Source of the DNA: Centroberyx gerrardi
Lineage: Eukaryota; Chordata; Actinopteri; Beryciformes; Berycidae
Assembly (NCBI RefSeq): GCF_048128805.1
Contig: NC_136016.1
Location: 18,973,176 to 19,037,175, forward strand
Direction of reading: 5' to 3'
Length of the DNA stretch: 64,000 nt
In this document: piece by piece, positions 13,959 to 27,200 of the stretch
Numbering within the stretch: the first letter of the stretch is position 1
Layout of the letters: each line of letters starts with the position of its first letter
Translations under genes and position numbers: made by a program
Notes under the pieces: generated by a model
Told to the model about the DNA's origin: nothing
Database searches by the model: none
The model's input: only the letters and a program-made list of their open reading frames with translations

Positions 13959-16568
13959 GATCTAATTTTCATTCAACTTTCATGTCAACTTCTATATATT
14001 TTTTGGGAGTTTCAAGATGTATTAGGCTTGATTGCATTGAGCTGCTGCAGCAAGACATTACTACTGTTCACAATCTGAACGTCTGGGTGAAAATGTCCAG
14101 TCAATACTCTGCTGGCAGGCTTTCTCCTTCAATAGAGCTGATGATAAATCCCAGACTAGACTAACTCTTCTGACTGATTCTCATCATGCCTTGTCTGTTT
14201 TGCCCTCTTTTCTGCACTGCATTTAGTATTTTCTATTTCTATTTTCTATTGTCCTTATCTGTTTTTCTCATCCTATCTCTCATTTGCTCCTCACACATGC
14301 ACCTCCAAACTCGGGTCACATTTCCACATTTCTTGGAGTTGTTCCACCTCTTGTTTTTACCATCTCTTGTTTTCTAATCATTTTCATCTGTGTTTGTTCC
14401 CTTTGTAACATGCAAAGCGCTTGACTTGACTTGACTTGACTTGAGTATCTCTCTGATTGCTTACTCCTCCTCGGCCTTGTTTCCAGGCTTTGGCTGACAA
14501 ACTCCCTCCGCTTCTGGTAACGATAGAGGCTCAAATCAGATCTGATTATTGCAGTTCTTCTATCATCAGGTTGAAATGTCTCAATATGTGTGACCTGTGA
14601 GTCAACCAATCCCACCCAGCTCTGTCCGGAAGAAACGGAGGGCGTCGGTTAGCGGCCTGATGGCGATGACATTATCCCATATCTGAGCTACCTCACCCAT
14701 TTGTCTCGGTACAAGCCGCGGTACCTATCACCACGGCTCTGCTGAATCACATAAATCGGTGACGCACGACCCGAGGCCCTGTTTTTGTCATCTTTTTTTT
14801 CCCTTATTCAATTTCGTAAATTGTTTGCATGTGTTTGTCCTCTCGTCCCTGAAAACTGGGTTATTTTAAGCGCAGTCCTGGATATTTTAGGGGGGGAGGA
14901 AGTGAGCACAGAGTTCATTCTCGAGAAGCAGAGCCCAGTTTGTTTCTCGGGGATAAATACAAACAGACACAGCTGGGGTGAGCATCGGAGCAAGTCAACT
15001 AGACTGCACTTAAGCCCCGGGGATCTGTAAGAAAACACAGCATTATTGAATTATACCAAATATGTGTGCTGTTACAACATCAGATATATCTTCTGTTTGA
15101 CCATGGTGGTGACCAGCCATCATTAACACACCAGTGACCTGGCAAGAGGGTTCAATAAAGCCTTAATTCACTGAATGATTACATTTTCAACATGAAGGAC
15201 TATACCTTACCTATGCTTTTTGTGCAATGAAATAGAAACAAAATGACATATTAGTACATCTCCTCTGTCACTTTTCCCTCAAGGTCTATATTTGGGACCT
15301 TTGGTTGTGGGCTTTTTTTTTCTGCCTTTAATATTGGTTTGAAAATAGCATTTTAAGGGACCACACTCACCCGACAGAAAATTGAAATGGAAAACTCATT
15401 CAGTTGTGAAAAATGTGGCCCCTGCCTGTCGAAAAGAGCTTATTTTCACATCAAGCATTTGGGTCATACGAACAACAATAGCTCCTCTTGTTTTCCTAGC
15501 TGCGGTTCTCTCAGAAACCGTACAGGGAGCGTTCACCCACTTCGCCTCTGTGTGTGTCTGTGTGTGTGTCTGTGTGTGTGTGTGTGTGTGTGAACAGAAG
15601 CACTTTTTCACCCTGGCTAAATAGCAGGTTAAAACTGCCTTTCACTAATTCCCGACATCAATCAGGAGGTCTCTCAGCCTGTTTTCTCTTCAGAGAGGCT
15701 AAAACACCCCGGAGAGCGACTCTCAGACCTCGGCGCGTAATTTTGCCAGAGTTCCACACACACACACCCAAACAGACGACAGATGTTCCAAAATACCACA
15801 GTAACAACAGCACAGATGCAGGCTGGGAAATGCCCTGCGAGATCCTCACTGCCTCTGTATAAAGCTGCTTTAAGGCTTTAGAGCAGACAGGACGACAAGC
15901 AGAGAGAGAGAGAGAGAGCAAAGAAAAGGTTACTTGTGAATGAGAGAAGGCTTTTTTTTTTTCTCTCTCTCTGCACGTTTCCTTATTTGACGCCGTAGAT
16001 TCTATAGCTCTGCTTTCCTCTCTCTCCCTGTCTTTCCACAGCTCAGCCTGACAGGAAGAGTGAGGGATTTGTGCGCGTTTGTCTGCATGCATTGCAGCAG
16101 GAAGGAAGGTGCAGCTGGGAATTTTTTGCCCGCAGCGAAACGGGCTGTGGAGTGCTGTGGAGAAAAGTCAAGAAGAGGGGAGAAAAGAGAAGAGAGGGAG
16201 AGAGAGGAAAAGAGCTGAGCCTCGGGATGACAGAGGAGAGGGACAGAGGCGTGGAGGGGGAGAATACACTACGAGAGATAGAGGCGGGAATGAGCGGAGT
16301 GGAGACGGCAGGTGACACGAAGTGAGGAATGGGAGGAGGAGCCAAGAGGACTTGATCAGAGAAAGGGAGGAGCGGGGGGGGGGGAGCAGAGGCGGAGCTC
16401 GGTTAATGAGGAGGAGGAGGAGGAGGAGGAGGAGGGAGGAGATGAGAAGACGACAAGACTGAAGAAAGCGAATCATGTCTTCACGCCTTTTGCTCTTCAC
16501 GCTCTGGAAAAGCCTGGAAAAAGGACAGGGATGTCCAGAGAGGAGGCAAGTTGACTGAGACTATACAC

Positions 16569-16615
<47 letters not shown>

Positions 16616-16699
16616 CTGAGCGCATGCCTGCACAAACACCTGTAAATCTACACCTTTCTCGACTCACCAGAACAGGTTGCAAATAAAGAGGCAGCCAGG

Positions 16700-16739
<40 letters not shown>

Positions 16740-16961
16740 AAACAAAAACTGGACTTGGACCTGCAGCCTCACACTGACGAGACATAAAACACACACACAC
16801 AAATGTACACACACGCATGCATTGCGTCAGAGCGCAACCGAGTGGATAAGCCAGCTGGACCGGGTTTCATTCAGATCGCTGTGATAAGAAGCACACAGTC
16901 TCCACCCCGTCCTGCTGCCAAGGACTTCTGCTTTGACCCTCCAAGCCTGTCACTCCCTGTG

Positions 16962-17001
<40 letters not shown>

Positions 17002-17138
17002 CGCGTGTGTTTTCAGTCCACACACTCTCTCTCACCTCTGATCTCATCCGAACAAAAGAATCCTGGATCTGCTAACCTGTCATTTGACGCTTGTGTACAT
17101 GCCCACACATACACACACTCTCTCTCTCTTCTCTCTCA

Positions 17139-17177
<39 letters not shown>

Positions 17178-17637
17178 CTCTCTCTCTCTCTCTCGCCCTC
17201 GGAGCAGCAGGTCCCGGGAAGCAGCCAAGCTGTCAGTGACTGTTGCTAACACATGCTCGGGGTCAGCTCGGCTCTTTCTTCAGTTCCTGCCAAGGGAGGA
17301 GGAGGAGGAGGAGAAGTGAGGCTGGAACGAACAGCTCCACACAGACCGAAACACACAGATAGAGAGAGAGAGAGAGATAGAGAGAGGGAGGGAGAGAGAG
17401 AGAGAGAAAGAGAGACTTGGACCAACCTCTGACTGCTTACCTCTCGCCTCTGTCTGGCTGACTGTGTGGGAGACTGGAGGCAGGCTACAAGTGATGCCTC
17501 GCACACACTGGAGCAGCACATAGTCATTTTGCTCCCTGGGACTTTCTTTAGCTTTCTCTCCTTTTTTTTCCCCTCTCTTTCTACTCTGTCTATAGTTTCA
17601 CTTTCTGCTCTGGTTCCTCCTCTCCTCTCCCTCTGTC
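13959..17637. other. Intergenic region and fam20a 5' flank
   Basis: I see no gene of its own here. It holds a (TTGAC)5 stretch near 14421-14443, a GT run at 15548-15592, GA and GGA runs (15901-15919, 16408-16440), CA runs (16574-16613, 16702-16738), GT at 16965-16999 and mixed CT/CA runs at 17117-17194. Bases 17270-17637 are GA- and CT-rich without a TATA box I can support; the fam20a transcription start probably lies here. Confidence 0.55.
16574..17194. repeat. Cluster of CA, GT and CT microsatellites upstream of fam20a
   Basis: Separate runs at 16574-16613 (CA), 16702-16738 (CA), 16965-16999 (GT) and 17117-17194 (CT then CA then CT) are separated by unique sequence. They account for all ORF-like frames in this stretch. 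Confidence 0.85.
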
Positions 17638-20600
17638 ATGATGAGGAGAGACCGTCTCCTCTTGGCCGCGACCCTCACAGCCATCTTCTCCGCTGACCTC
17701 TACTTCATCCTCCTGCCGAAGCTGCGGAACATCGGGCAAGGATCGGGAGAGCGCTGCCCCTGCGGCCCCGACAACCTCACCCTCCCGGGGCAGGGGGGGC
17801 TCGCCACCCCCTGGCTCTCCAACGGGACCTCCGCGCCGCCCCTGGACGGGACGGCGCCCGACCCCACGGGCGGAGGCTCGAAGCTGGGGAGGCTGTTCGC
17901 TCACCCCCTGTATAACATCCAGACGCCGGCGCTGGGGCCGGAGGAGAGGCTGCTGCAGGCGGAGCAGCTGATGGAGTACTACAGGAGGAAGGTGTCACGC
18001 TGGGAAAGGTCGGTTCCTGTTACATGTTTTCAATTTTGTCTGAATTTAATAATAATTTTTTAGACATTGCTTATTTTTATCTCTGTTTTTATCCTGCGAA
18101 TGATTTAAATGTGATCTTTTCACACTTTCACCAGTGTTACTCAACTTAATTGCTTCCATATAGTTTGACATTATAAAGAACTTCATACAAATTAGGTGTA
18201 ACTTTTTGGAAAGGCTGAAATGACTGACTGAGAAAAACGTGTTGAGGCTTGACTGTGGTCAAGGGGCAGGGTCACTGACACTACGGCTGAGGCTCCCAAC
18301 CCTACCGCAGACACGCACACACACAAACAAACACACACACACATACACACATTCATGCAAATGCATGCAATACAGTCTCGCATATGTACTCATTCATGCA
18401 CACACAGGCGCAAACACCCACAAGCATCAGGGCGTGTAAACAATCCTTAACATTTGCTCTTAGGCAAAGCAATTTTCATAAAGCCCATAAACTTTCTGTA
18501 AAGTCTGCGTCATAAAAGTCCAACGTTGAGTGGGCTGGAGTAGAAAAAAACCTCACAAACATGTCATTCTGAGAGCGAGCGTCTGGAGCGCTCTCTTTAA
18601 GGTAAACAAGGACTTAAAACTGCTAAAATCCCTCTAAATCTGTGGGAGCCGTAGCTGTCTTGGCTCGTGAACGGGTCTGTCTATCCCAACACAGTGCATT
18701 CCCTCAGAGAGATAGAGATTTTGGGCTCCTACGGTGGAAAATAAGAAGAAATATGAGCAAGGGATCTCTCCCCTCTCTCTCTTGCTTTCTCCCTTTCTCT
18801 CTCTCTCTCTCAGCTGCCTTATAAATGTGCACATAACAATGGATACCCCGCAGGCTTGGTGTAAGTCTTGCAAAATCTTGCAACAGCCCCTTAATACAGC
18901 AAAAAAAGCACTTAACGAGAGGGGAGCCTGAGCTTTTTGTCAGGGGCTACTTAACTGGACAGTTAAGACTCGTTTTATTTGCATGCTGAAAAAAGGCAGC
19001 AAGTTTAAGTTTAGGTTTTGAAGTTTAAAGTTGATTTCCTGGTCAACCTGCATATGTGTGCGAATGTGTGTGTTCGTCCGTGCGCGTGTTCTTTCCTGAC
19101 ATCTTGCTTTTATTAATAACTGCACAAACAAAATTCAAATTTTGCAGGCAATCACGACTGAATCGTTCAAGGTTCACGCTGCTCCAGTCTGCTTCCTACT
19201 CCTCTTCCCGTTTTCCTTCGTCCCTTCTGCTCCCCAGTCTGTGGTCTGCGGTCTGCACTTGCCCCTCGTCCTGATTACCCCGGTCTGTCACTTCTGCTGG
19301 CTGGGTGACTAATGGCTTGGCGGGATGACCCGGGGTGAACAAATTCATATTTATAGCCTTTCGCTCTATTATCTGAGCACTTTATCCGGCCCGTGATGAA
19401 GTTTGTTTGGGTAGAGAGCTGACCGTCCCACTCGGTGCAGTCAGGCCTGGCGGTGCGGTGCCCCTGTTCACCGCAGGCTTATTTGTTTTGGTCTCAGAGT
19501 GATTCCTGCCCATCCTTTAAGTATAGGCTGCAGAGGGGATGGGATGTGTGTCCAACTGTCAGGGAGCGGAGAGGTGCCAAGTGAGTGGGGTTGGTATGGA
19601 GAGGAGAGGAGAGGAGAGGAGAGGAGAGGAGAGGAGAGGAGAGGTGAAAACTCCAAGTATGTTGGAAATCAGTTTGGAAGCTCTGGAAATTTCAAATCTT
19701 GTTTCAAACCACTTTAAGACACAACAACAACAGAACAGTAAAAAATCAAACTCCATAACAAACAAAAACAATGCCAGATATGAATCAAAAATTGGGCTAG
19801 ATAAGAACAAACTTAGGGAAATAAATCAACAATAAAATATGTCAAAACAAATAAAATCCTGTATTAAAAATCAAAGAGGGTCCAAGGCACTGTATCCCAA
19901 CAGAGTGCCTCGGACCCTCAGGTTTTTTTCTTGTAGCAACCGTTCCAAAGAGCACCTGTTGTTTTACTTTCTGCCATGGACATTTCTGGTACCAAGAAGC
20001 GCTCCTTATCCTTGGGCTTTTTTAAATTAAAGCCTGTCTGTAAAAAATGTAGTAAAATTCCCAAGCAGGGTGCTGTAAAGTTTCGGGACCCAGATGCAGC
20101 CAGAGCAGAGCTTCAGGATCTCAGGCTGCTGCTCTCCTTTGCCCTGGTCTGTTTGAGTCAGCTCCACGGCTTATTATGCACTAATCCCCTCTACTAGACT
20201 CTTAGTCATGTAAAGTTAAGCGTCATTCACAGTGAGAAGGAAATGCAGGATCACACTATATATCCAAACCATTTCCTCAGGGTCAAATATCACAGTAGAA
20301 AGAAGCCAGTAGTACAGTCTGTGTTCAGTTCCTAAAGCTGCCCTCCTGCTCCTCAGGCATATGAAATACTACAGCGAGGCAGCAGCCGCCTCCAACATCA
20401 CTGTGACCGAACATGAAGCGACCTTTGACCCCGAGGCCAGCTGGCTGAAGTTCCACCTGGGGATAAACCGCTACGCTCTGTACGCCCGTGATGACCCCGC
20501 TATCCCGCAGCTGCTGCAGGACATGCAGGCTCTGACGGTCATCAGCTCAGGTACTGGAGGGAGGGATGGAGGGATGGAAGGATAGAGGGATGGAGGGATG

Positions 20601-21363
20601 GATGGATGGACGGACAGATGGATAGATGGATGGATGGATGGATGGAAGCTTGATGATGCTGTGTAGCATTTTAGACATCAATATATCATTGTCAAATTCT
20701 TGTTACAAGTGTATCTCAAAATTAAGACCACATTTCCCATAAACCCTGTTGCTGTTGCTACTTGTCCCACCCCCCTGCTCCTCCTGCATTTATTTTCTCC
20801 TTAATTTTACTGATGAGGATAAACATGTTGGAAGCGATTCTTCCATCGGCTCTTCACTTCATCTGCCATTGCGAGGAAACTCTGAAATCTTCAGCTTAAA
20901 AAACTGTGCTTTACGGCACAAAAACAGGAAGAGCTGTTTTGTGCCGTAAAGCAATTTCCTGCAATATCCGACCCGGTATCACACGATGTAAAATGCAGTG
21001 TAGAAGTTGCTAATCTCCTCGCCGATGGCCTCATGTCTCAAAATGAATGTGGTAATGATTTATTGATGTAAAAATGCTACATGCTACAGCTAAATGATCA
21101 GCTAACATATGTTTATCTCATGCAGATTACACTCAGGATGAGAAGGCCCTAAAAGGAGCATGTGACTGCACCCAAGGTATGATCAATTCACCACTGACTT
21201 CAAAGACATTTCTATATTTGTCAGACTGTTTGGGTTTTGATGTAATTTGTGTTGTATCTCATGTTGTGATGTCTGTTGTGCTCTAGTGACAATTTTGTGC
21301 AACAGCACTAATACTGGAATGAGCGCTGGAGTTAACATCTTTCTGACTGGCCCCTTTGTTTTT

Positions 21364-21403
<40 letters not shown>

Positions 21404-23452
21404 TCCCTGTCTTTTCCGCGGTGCTTGGTGGTACTGTCAGACACAAACACCCTGCTGCGTGCTTTGTGATAGGAGGGATTTTGTTGTCATTTGGCTCCAA
21501 AATCCCATATATTACCATGATTGTGATTTGTCTTTTTGTATAAGACATAGCTCTGGGGCAAAAAGCGGGGGCTTGTTTATGTTCAAAGGGAGAGTTGTTA
21601 ATTAAATGTTTGATCTCTTCGTGCTCTGAGGGGAGCCGGCGCTTCCAGGCTCCAACCTACACAGCAGCACCCACCCACACAGCATCTCATACCTCCGAGC
21701 AGCACACAAATCAAAGCCACACACGTATGGATGGATAACTGAGGAAGTTTCTACCAAAAAAATGATGTATCTTATTACTTTTCAATAGAGGTTATAGCAA
21801 TAATTACCAGAGATTGTGTTTCTTTTACCGTGATTATTGGAACAACGGTGATGCAGCACTGAAATACTAAAGGGTGATTTGGTTTTTATACAACTGTTAC
21901 CAATGCTTGAGTACCGACTGAAAAGGCTTTTTCAAAGTAGCGTACATACATTCGAAAAAAACCCACAAGAAAACAAGACAGACTGCTGACTTCCTCCCTG
22001 GTTACCACAACAGTTGGCATAGCAACCAACAAAGCATGGGTAGCCGTTAACTACTTACTGTATATGTGTCATAAGCGGACTTTGAATGGGTGCTGTGTGG
22101 GTGCCCGGCACCCATGGCCAACAATGTAGAGAATCCTTTGGAATGCAGCAATATTGGTAAAAAATGACTCATAAGTTGAATAAGCTTATCATTCATTATG
22201 AACAATCACTGCTGATTCACTCTTATAACCTTTATCAACACAGTTACTGACACATTTGCAAAGATGAAATCTAGAGGAAAGAATTTGCTTGGTGCAATAT
22301 GACAGATTTAGAAAAAAAAAATGTTGTTGCTTACTGTGAAATGGTCAATAAAACCACCAAATTTCAGCTAACAGGTCACTGGGACTGTAGCATAATAGTA
22401 TTTTTGCCCTTTTAGACCTGCAACATGGTTGAGGAGACAGAAATCACAAGTATAGCTTGCATTGCCATGCATGAATGGCAAGCACCACCCCTGATATGTG
22501 TATATAATATGTGGATATAATGTTCAAGTATAAATACGAATCTAAAAGTACATTTGCATTACAAAAAGAGCTTCAGTTTTGAAAAGAAATACATTTTATT
22601 ACATATTTATTCATTAAAATAATGCCATTATATAACTTACTGTTGAATTGTATACTTCGCACATACTTCTCGATCCCATACTTCATATTTCTCAATCCCA
22701 GGAACCTGTAGACGTTATATTCCACATTTTTGCTCTGTCCTCACCACTCTCCCTCCACAGGAAACTGACCACTGGCTGACCACACAAACATCACACACTG
22801 CCAAGAAGAAATGCAAAAAAACAATCTGCGTCCCCTCCTTCTTACATTTAACCTCGCAAGACTTTCTCATTATTTCAATAAGCAGAGAAGCAACAATGTG
22901 CTTCGGCTTCAAAGGACATTTGTGCCAGTTTGGCTCTCTTTGATTCATTTCCAGAAGAACTATAGTCATGATTGTAAACTATTAATACCCTGGAGTTTCA
23001 CAGAGCGCAGCAGGGGAGGCGTGTGTGGTTAGTCTGGCCTACTGCTGTGACATAACATGAAGCCAGACAGAGAGAAGGGAACGCCAGTCGCTGAGAGCAG
23101 AGCCCAAGCTGTGTGACCAACCCCTAATTATCTTATCACTGGGAACAGGGCCCCGGGGCAGATCTAGAGAAAACATTCGGCGGCTCGAAAACAAGCCTCC
23201 AGGGCTTAAGTTGCAAAACAAATGCTGGCTCAATTACCTGATGTCTAGCTTTCACTTTTGTCAAAGCTATTTCACTTGCTTTGCTTATTCCAGGCAGCGT
23301 TCAAGGCGGACTCAAAGCGAATGTGGGAGTACAAGTTAGATATCAGCTCACAAGTCAGACAGTCTATACATTATTTCAGTGAATTCTGGTGCGATGTAGT
23401 GTTGGTTGGCCTGTATTTGAGCTGATGTGTGAGCTGACATGGTTGACCAATC

Positions 23453-23532
<80 letters not shown>

Positions 23533-24196
23533 TTCTCCAGTGGTGAAGCCCAGCGGACACCACCTGAAACTGGCTCTGAAGATGCAGAACTTCGGCAAGG
23601 CCATGTTCAAGCCCATGAGGTGAGGACTGAATCCACATCAGTCGAGTCTTGGGTCTTCATTACACACCGTCAGTGATGCTTATGTGGTCTCTGACGGGTA
23701 AAGCAAAGCACTAACACTGTCAGTTAGAGGTTTGTAAACCACTACGGACACCAGTACAAAAAAAGGAATGCACGCATGGTACTGTAATGCATTTTTAATA
23801 TAGGTGTCAAGCAAATGTTACGTTACATTACATTACGTTATCATAGGTCATGTCATATGTTATGTTATGTTATGTTATCCCAACTTACATTATCTTATCT
23901 TATGTACCATGTTGTCACGTCATGTTACGTTTCTTAGGTCAAGTCACATGTTATGTCATGTCATGTACCATGTTGTCAGGTTGTGTCACGTCACGTCACG
24001 TCGCGTCACGTCACGTCACGTCACGTCACGTCACGTCACGTCACGTCACGTCACGTCACGTCACGTCACGTCACGTCACGTCACGTCATCTAGAGTCTTT
24101 TCCAACATTATTATAATCTTTATTATACAACCTTTGATGCACTATCTATATCTGACTACTTAGTGAATTTGTATTTGACTTTCTGCCTATTCTATA

Positions 24197-24236
<40 letters not shown>

Positions 24237-27200
24237 TCAGGCAGCAGAGGGACCAGCAGACTCCAGAGGACTTCTTCTACTTTGTTGACTTCCAGAGACA
24301 CAATGCAGAGATCGCTGCCTTCCACCTCGACAGGTGCCTCCTCTCCCTGTTTGCTCATGTTTTCCTGTTTTACCGTCGTCTACATCACTCCTGGGGTGTT
24401 TCTTTACTGTCTTCTCTGTAAATTTATTCAGCAGCGCTGCTTGGGGGTAATTTTAGTTTTGCTTCCACATCTGTCCCTGTTTTGGTCCCAGTTATGGTTC
24501 TGGCGCATACTAACGTGCTTCAAATGTTTCTCTTTGGGCCCTTTATTAAAAATAAAACATTAATAATAATAATAATAATAACAATAGCCTTTCATACATA
24601 AAATGCAGCTCTACGTGCTTCACAATTTAGCAATAAATTAAAAATGAATAAAAAGACAGTGTAAAAAGAAAAATTACAGATACAATTAAAAAAGTTTTAA
24701 AAAATGAATAACAAATAAAAGTGATAAAATAGCAATAAAACAATTAAATTAAGAAGGAAGGGAAGACAGTACAAATAAAAAAGTGAAAATAATAAATGAA
24801 GATAGCAAAGATCTAAAATTATTAAGAATGGAAACAGAGTGCTGCTAGTTATAAAGTAGATTGGTTAAGTTAATTCTAATTCACTGTGTTTTAGAGGAAT
24901 ATTGATTATTCTATTGATTATAATTTCTGTTATTTTACATTTTTTCCAAGCAGTGGCAGCAGCGTTCTTGTTGTGGTAGCTAACCCTAACCCACCACTGA
25001 TGAATGAAATACAAAAGAGTCAGTTTTGATTACGAATGCAATCAGCAATGTTAAAAAAAAAACTCTTTAATGGTCCTCAAATAGGTACAGCTGCAAAACT
25101 AACTCTGCTGCTTCCAACAAACACCAACCAGCCTCCACAAGGATTGCAACATGTTGCCCAGCCCAACATTTCAAGCTGATTAGTATAAATACCATGGTTT
25201 ATGGACACACAAACACACTTACACACACTGACGATTGTCTGTGTTATTGCACATTAGCTGAGGTGAGGTGATTCACTCTGGAATACAGTCATTTGAGCTA
25301 GACGGTATCATTAAGAAGCCACACACGATGATAAATTATTGCCTCACGACACGAGACAGAAAACATCAGTGCCACGTCAACAACAGCTGGATTCAAACAA
25401 TCACCATGGCTGCACTCAAACACTTATTATACAGTATAGTATCTCTTCAGTTTCACTGATCATATGCTGCATCTCTATATACACTACCAGTCAACAGTTT
25501 GGACACACCTGATTGAATGTGCTATGTTTTTCATTCTCTTAAAGCCATTTTGATCTAAAGGCTTATGCTTAAATGCTTGAATGCTTATTAGACAAATATA
25601 AATAGTGAAGTTGATGCCTATGTAAATTTCTACATTTCTTTCCAAAGCTATCTAAAATATAAGATGGTTTTGATTAACACTTTTTGGTCACTGCATAATT
25701 CCATTTGTGTTATTTCATAGTTTTAATGTCTTCACTATTATTCTAAAATGTGGAAAATAGTAAAAATAAAGAAAAAACATTTCAGCAAACATTCGCCAAA
25801 GACAAACGAGGCAGATGAACCACCTCTCTGCTATCTATTTTATATCTTTGGAAGTGTGTTGTGTGTGTCGGGTGCCAGGTTCCCTTATCATTATCCCTCA
25901 CAGTCAGCAGTTGGGGAATGCCAGCAATTTGACATACAGCCATTGAAAAGCACACACTGATTATAGTTTGATTACTGTTATTGAGACATGACTGGAATAT
26001 GGCCCTCAGGCTCTGGGCTCTTGATACTGCTGAATTACAGAGAGCAGAGACTGTGAATGGGGGTTATTCATTGATGAGAATCAGTAAAAATGAATTGTGG
26101 GCCTTGTGAAATGAGGTAAGGAGATAAAGATGTAAAGAGGATCACCGAGGGTTCAAGTGGGTTTACATTTGCGTAACAGGAATGGGAGTGTGAATTGAAC
26201 CGACTGTGTATGTGTGTGAGGGAGAGAGAAATCCCTTTATTAGAAAGAGAGTGGTAAGGTTTTTCTTTTCCTCACCTGTTTTTTTAGGGTCCTGGATTTC
26301 CGGAGGGTGCCGCCGGTGGTGGGCCGGCTGGTGAACGTCACAGGAGAAGTCCTCCAAGTCACCCACAACGAGGACCTGCGCAGCGTCTTCTTCACCTCGC
26401 CTGGTAAAACATCACTTCTCTCTCGAAGTCCTCTCATAACCTCCATGTTCCCAAGTGCAAGTGTAGACTAATGTGAATAATGTGACTGTTGTGCAACTAA
26501 TGTGACTGAAGGCCGATACCGATGCCAATATTTATGTATTGAAGCTGTTGACAGCTGAGAGTTTGTGCAGATATTCAATTTCTTTGAATTTGGCCATTTC
26601 TGTGCCAAAAAATGACAAGTATTCAGTGACCTTATTCTTGGCACGGGAAAAGCTTCTGAAACAGCATTCAGACCATGGGACACTAAACTCTTCATTGAAA
26701 CTAACTCCCCATTGAGACTAAATTAGTAGAGTTAGCAGCAGGGTGACCCACCTATTCAATGGTAGAGGAAAATCTGGAATACATTAATGTCTTCAAATGA
26801 AGAATTAATTTACAAATAAACAGTATCGAATGCTATTGAACACTGCAAAGAAAAGAAAATGTCATTGCAGGTTTTATAGATTTTGCTATGTAATTGTGGT
26901 CAGGCAGGAGCCTACATCATATTGGAGATATGACTGGCCGATATCAGATATTTAATAAATTGCAAACGGATATGTCGGTCTAACGTTACCCTAAGCATAA
27001 GCATGGTGTATTTTGGGTGGGTTTGACAGGGTTTCCGTTGTGGCAACAGAACAACTAGCTAGAGGGAAACACAAAGCTGATCAAAAGGCATGTAATTGTA
27101 ACTGAACGGTGCGCTCATTTGTATTCTGCCATTTTGCTCTCCTTCCCAACAGCGAACAACACGTGTTTCTTTGCCAAGTGCCTGTATGTGTGTAAGACGG

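Larger units (their letters stand above)
18009..20356 (+). other. fam20a intron 1 (2.3 kb)
   Basis: Holds a CA-rich stretch (18302-18350), a (GGAGA) pentamer run (19596-19644) and an imperfect hairpin (19876-19919). No exon or RNA gene is seen. Confidence 0.6.

Noticed and set aside
17638-17998. Antisense open frames over fam20a exon 1
   Set aside because: Explained by high GC content and codon bias of the real exon; no splice or family support.
23986-24088. CRISPR-like array
   Set aside because: The unit is 5 bases with no spacers; it is a simple minisatellite in an animal gene.
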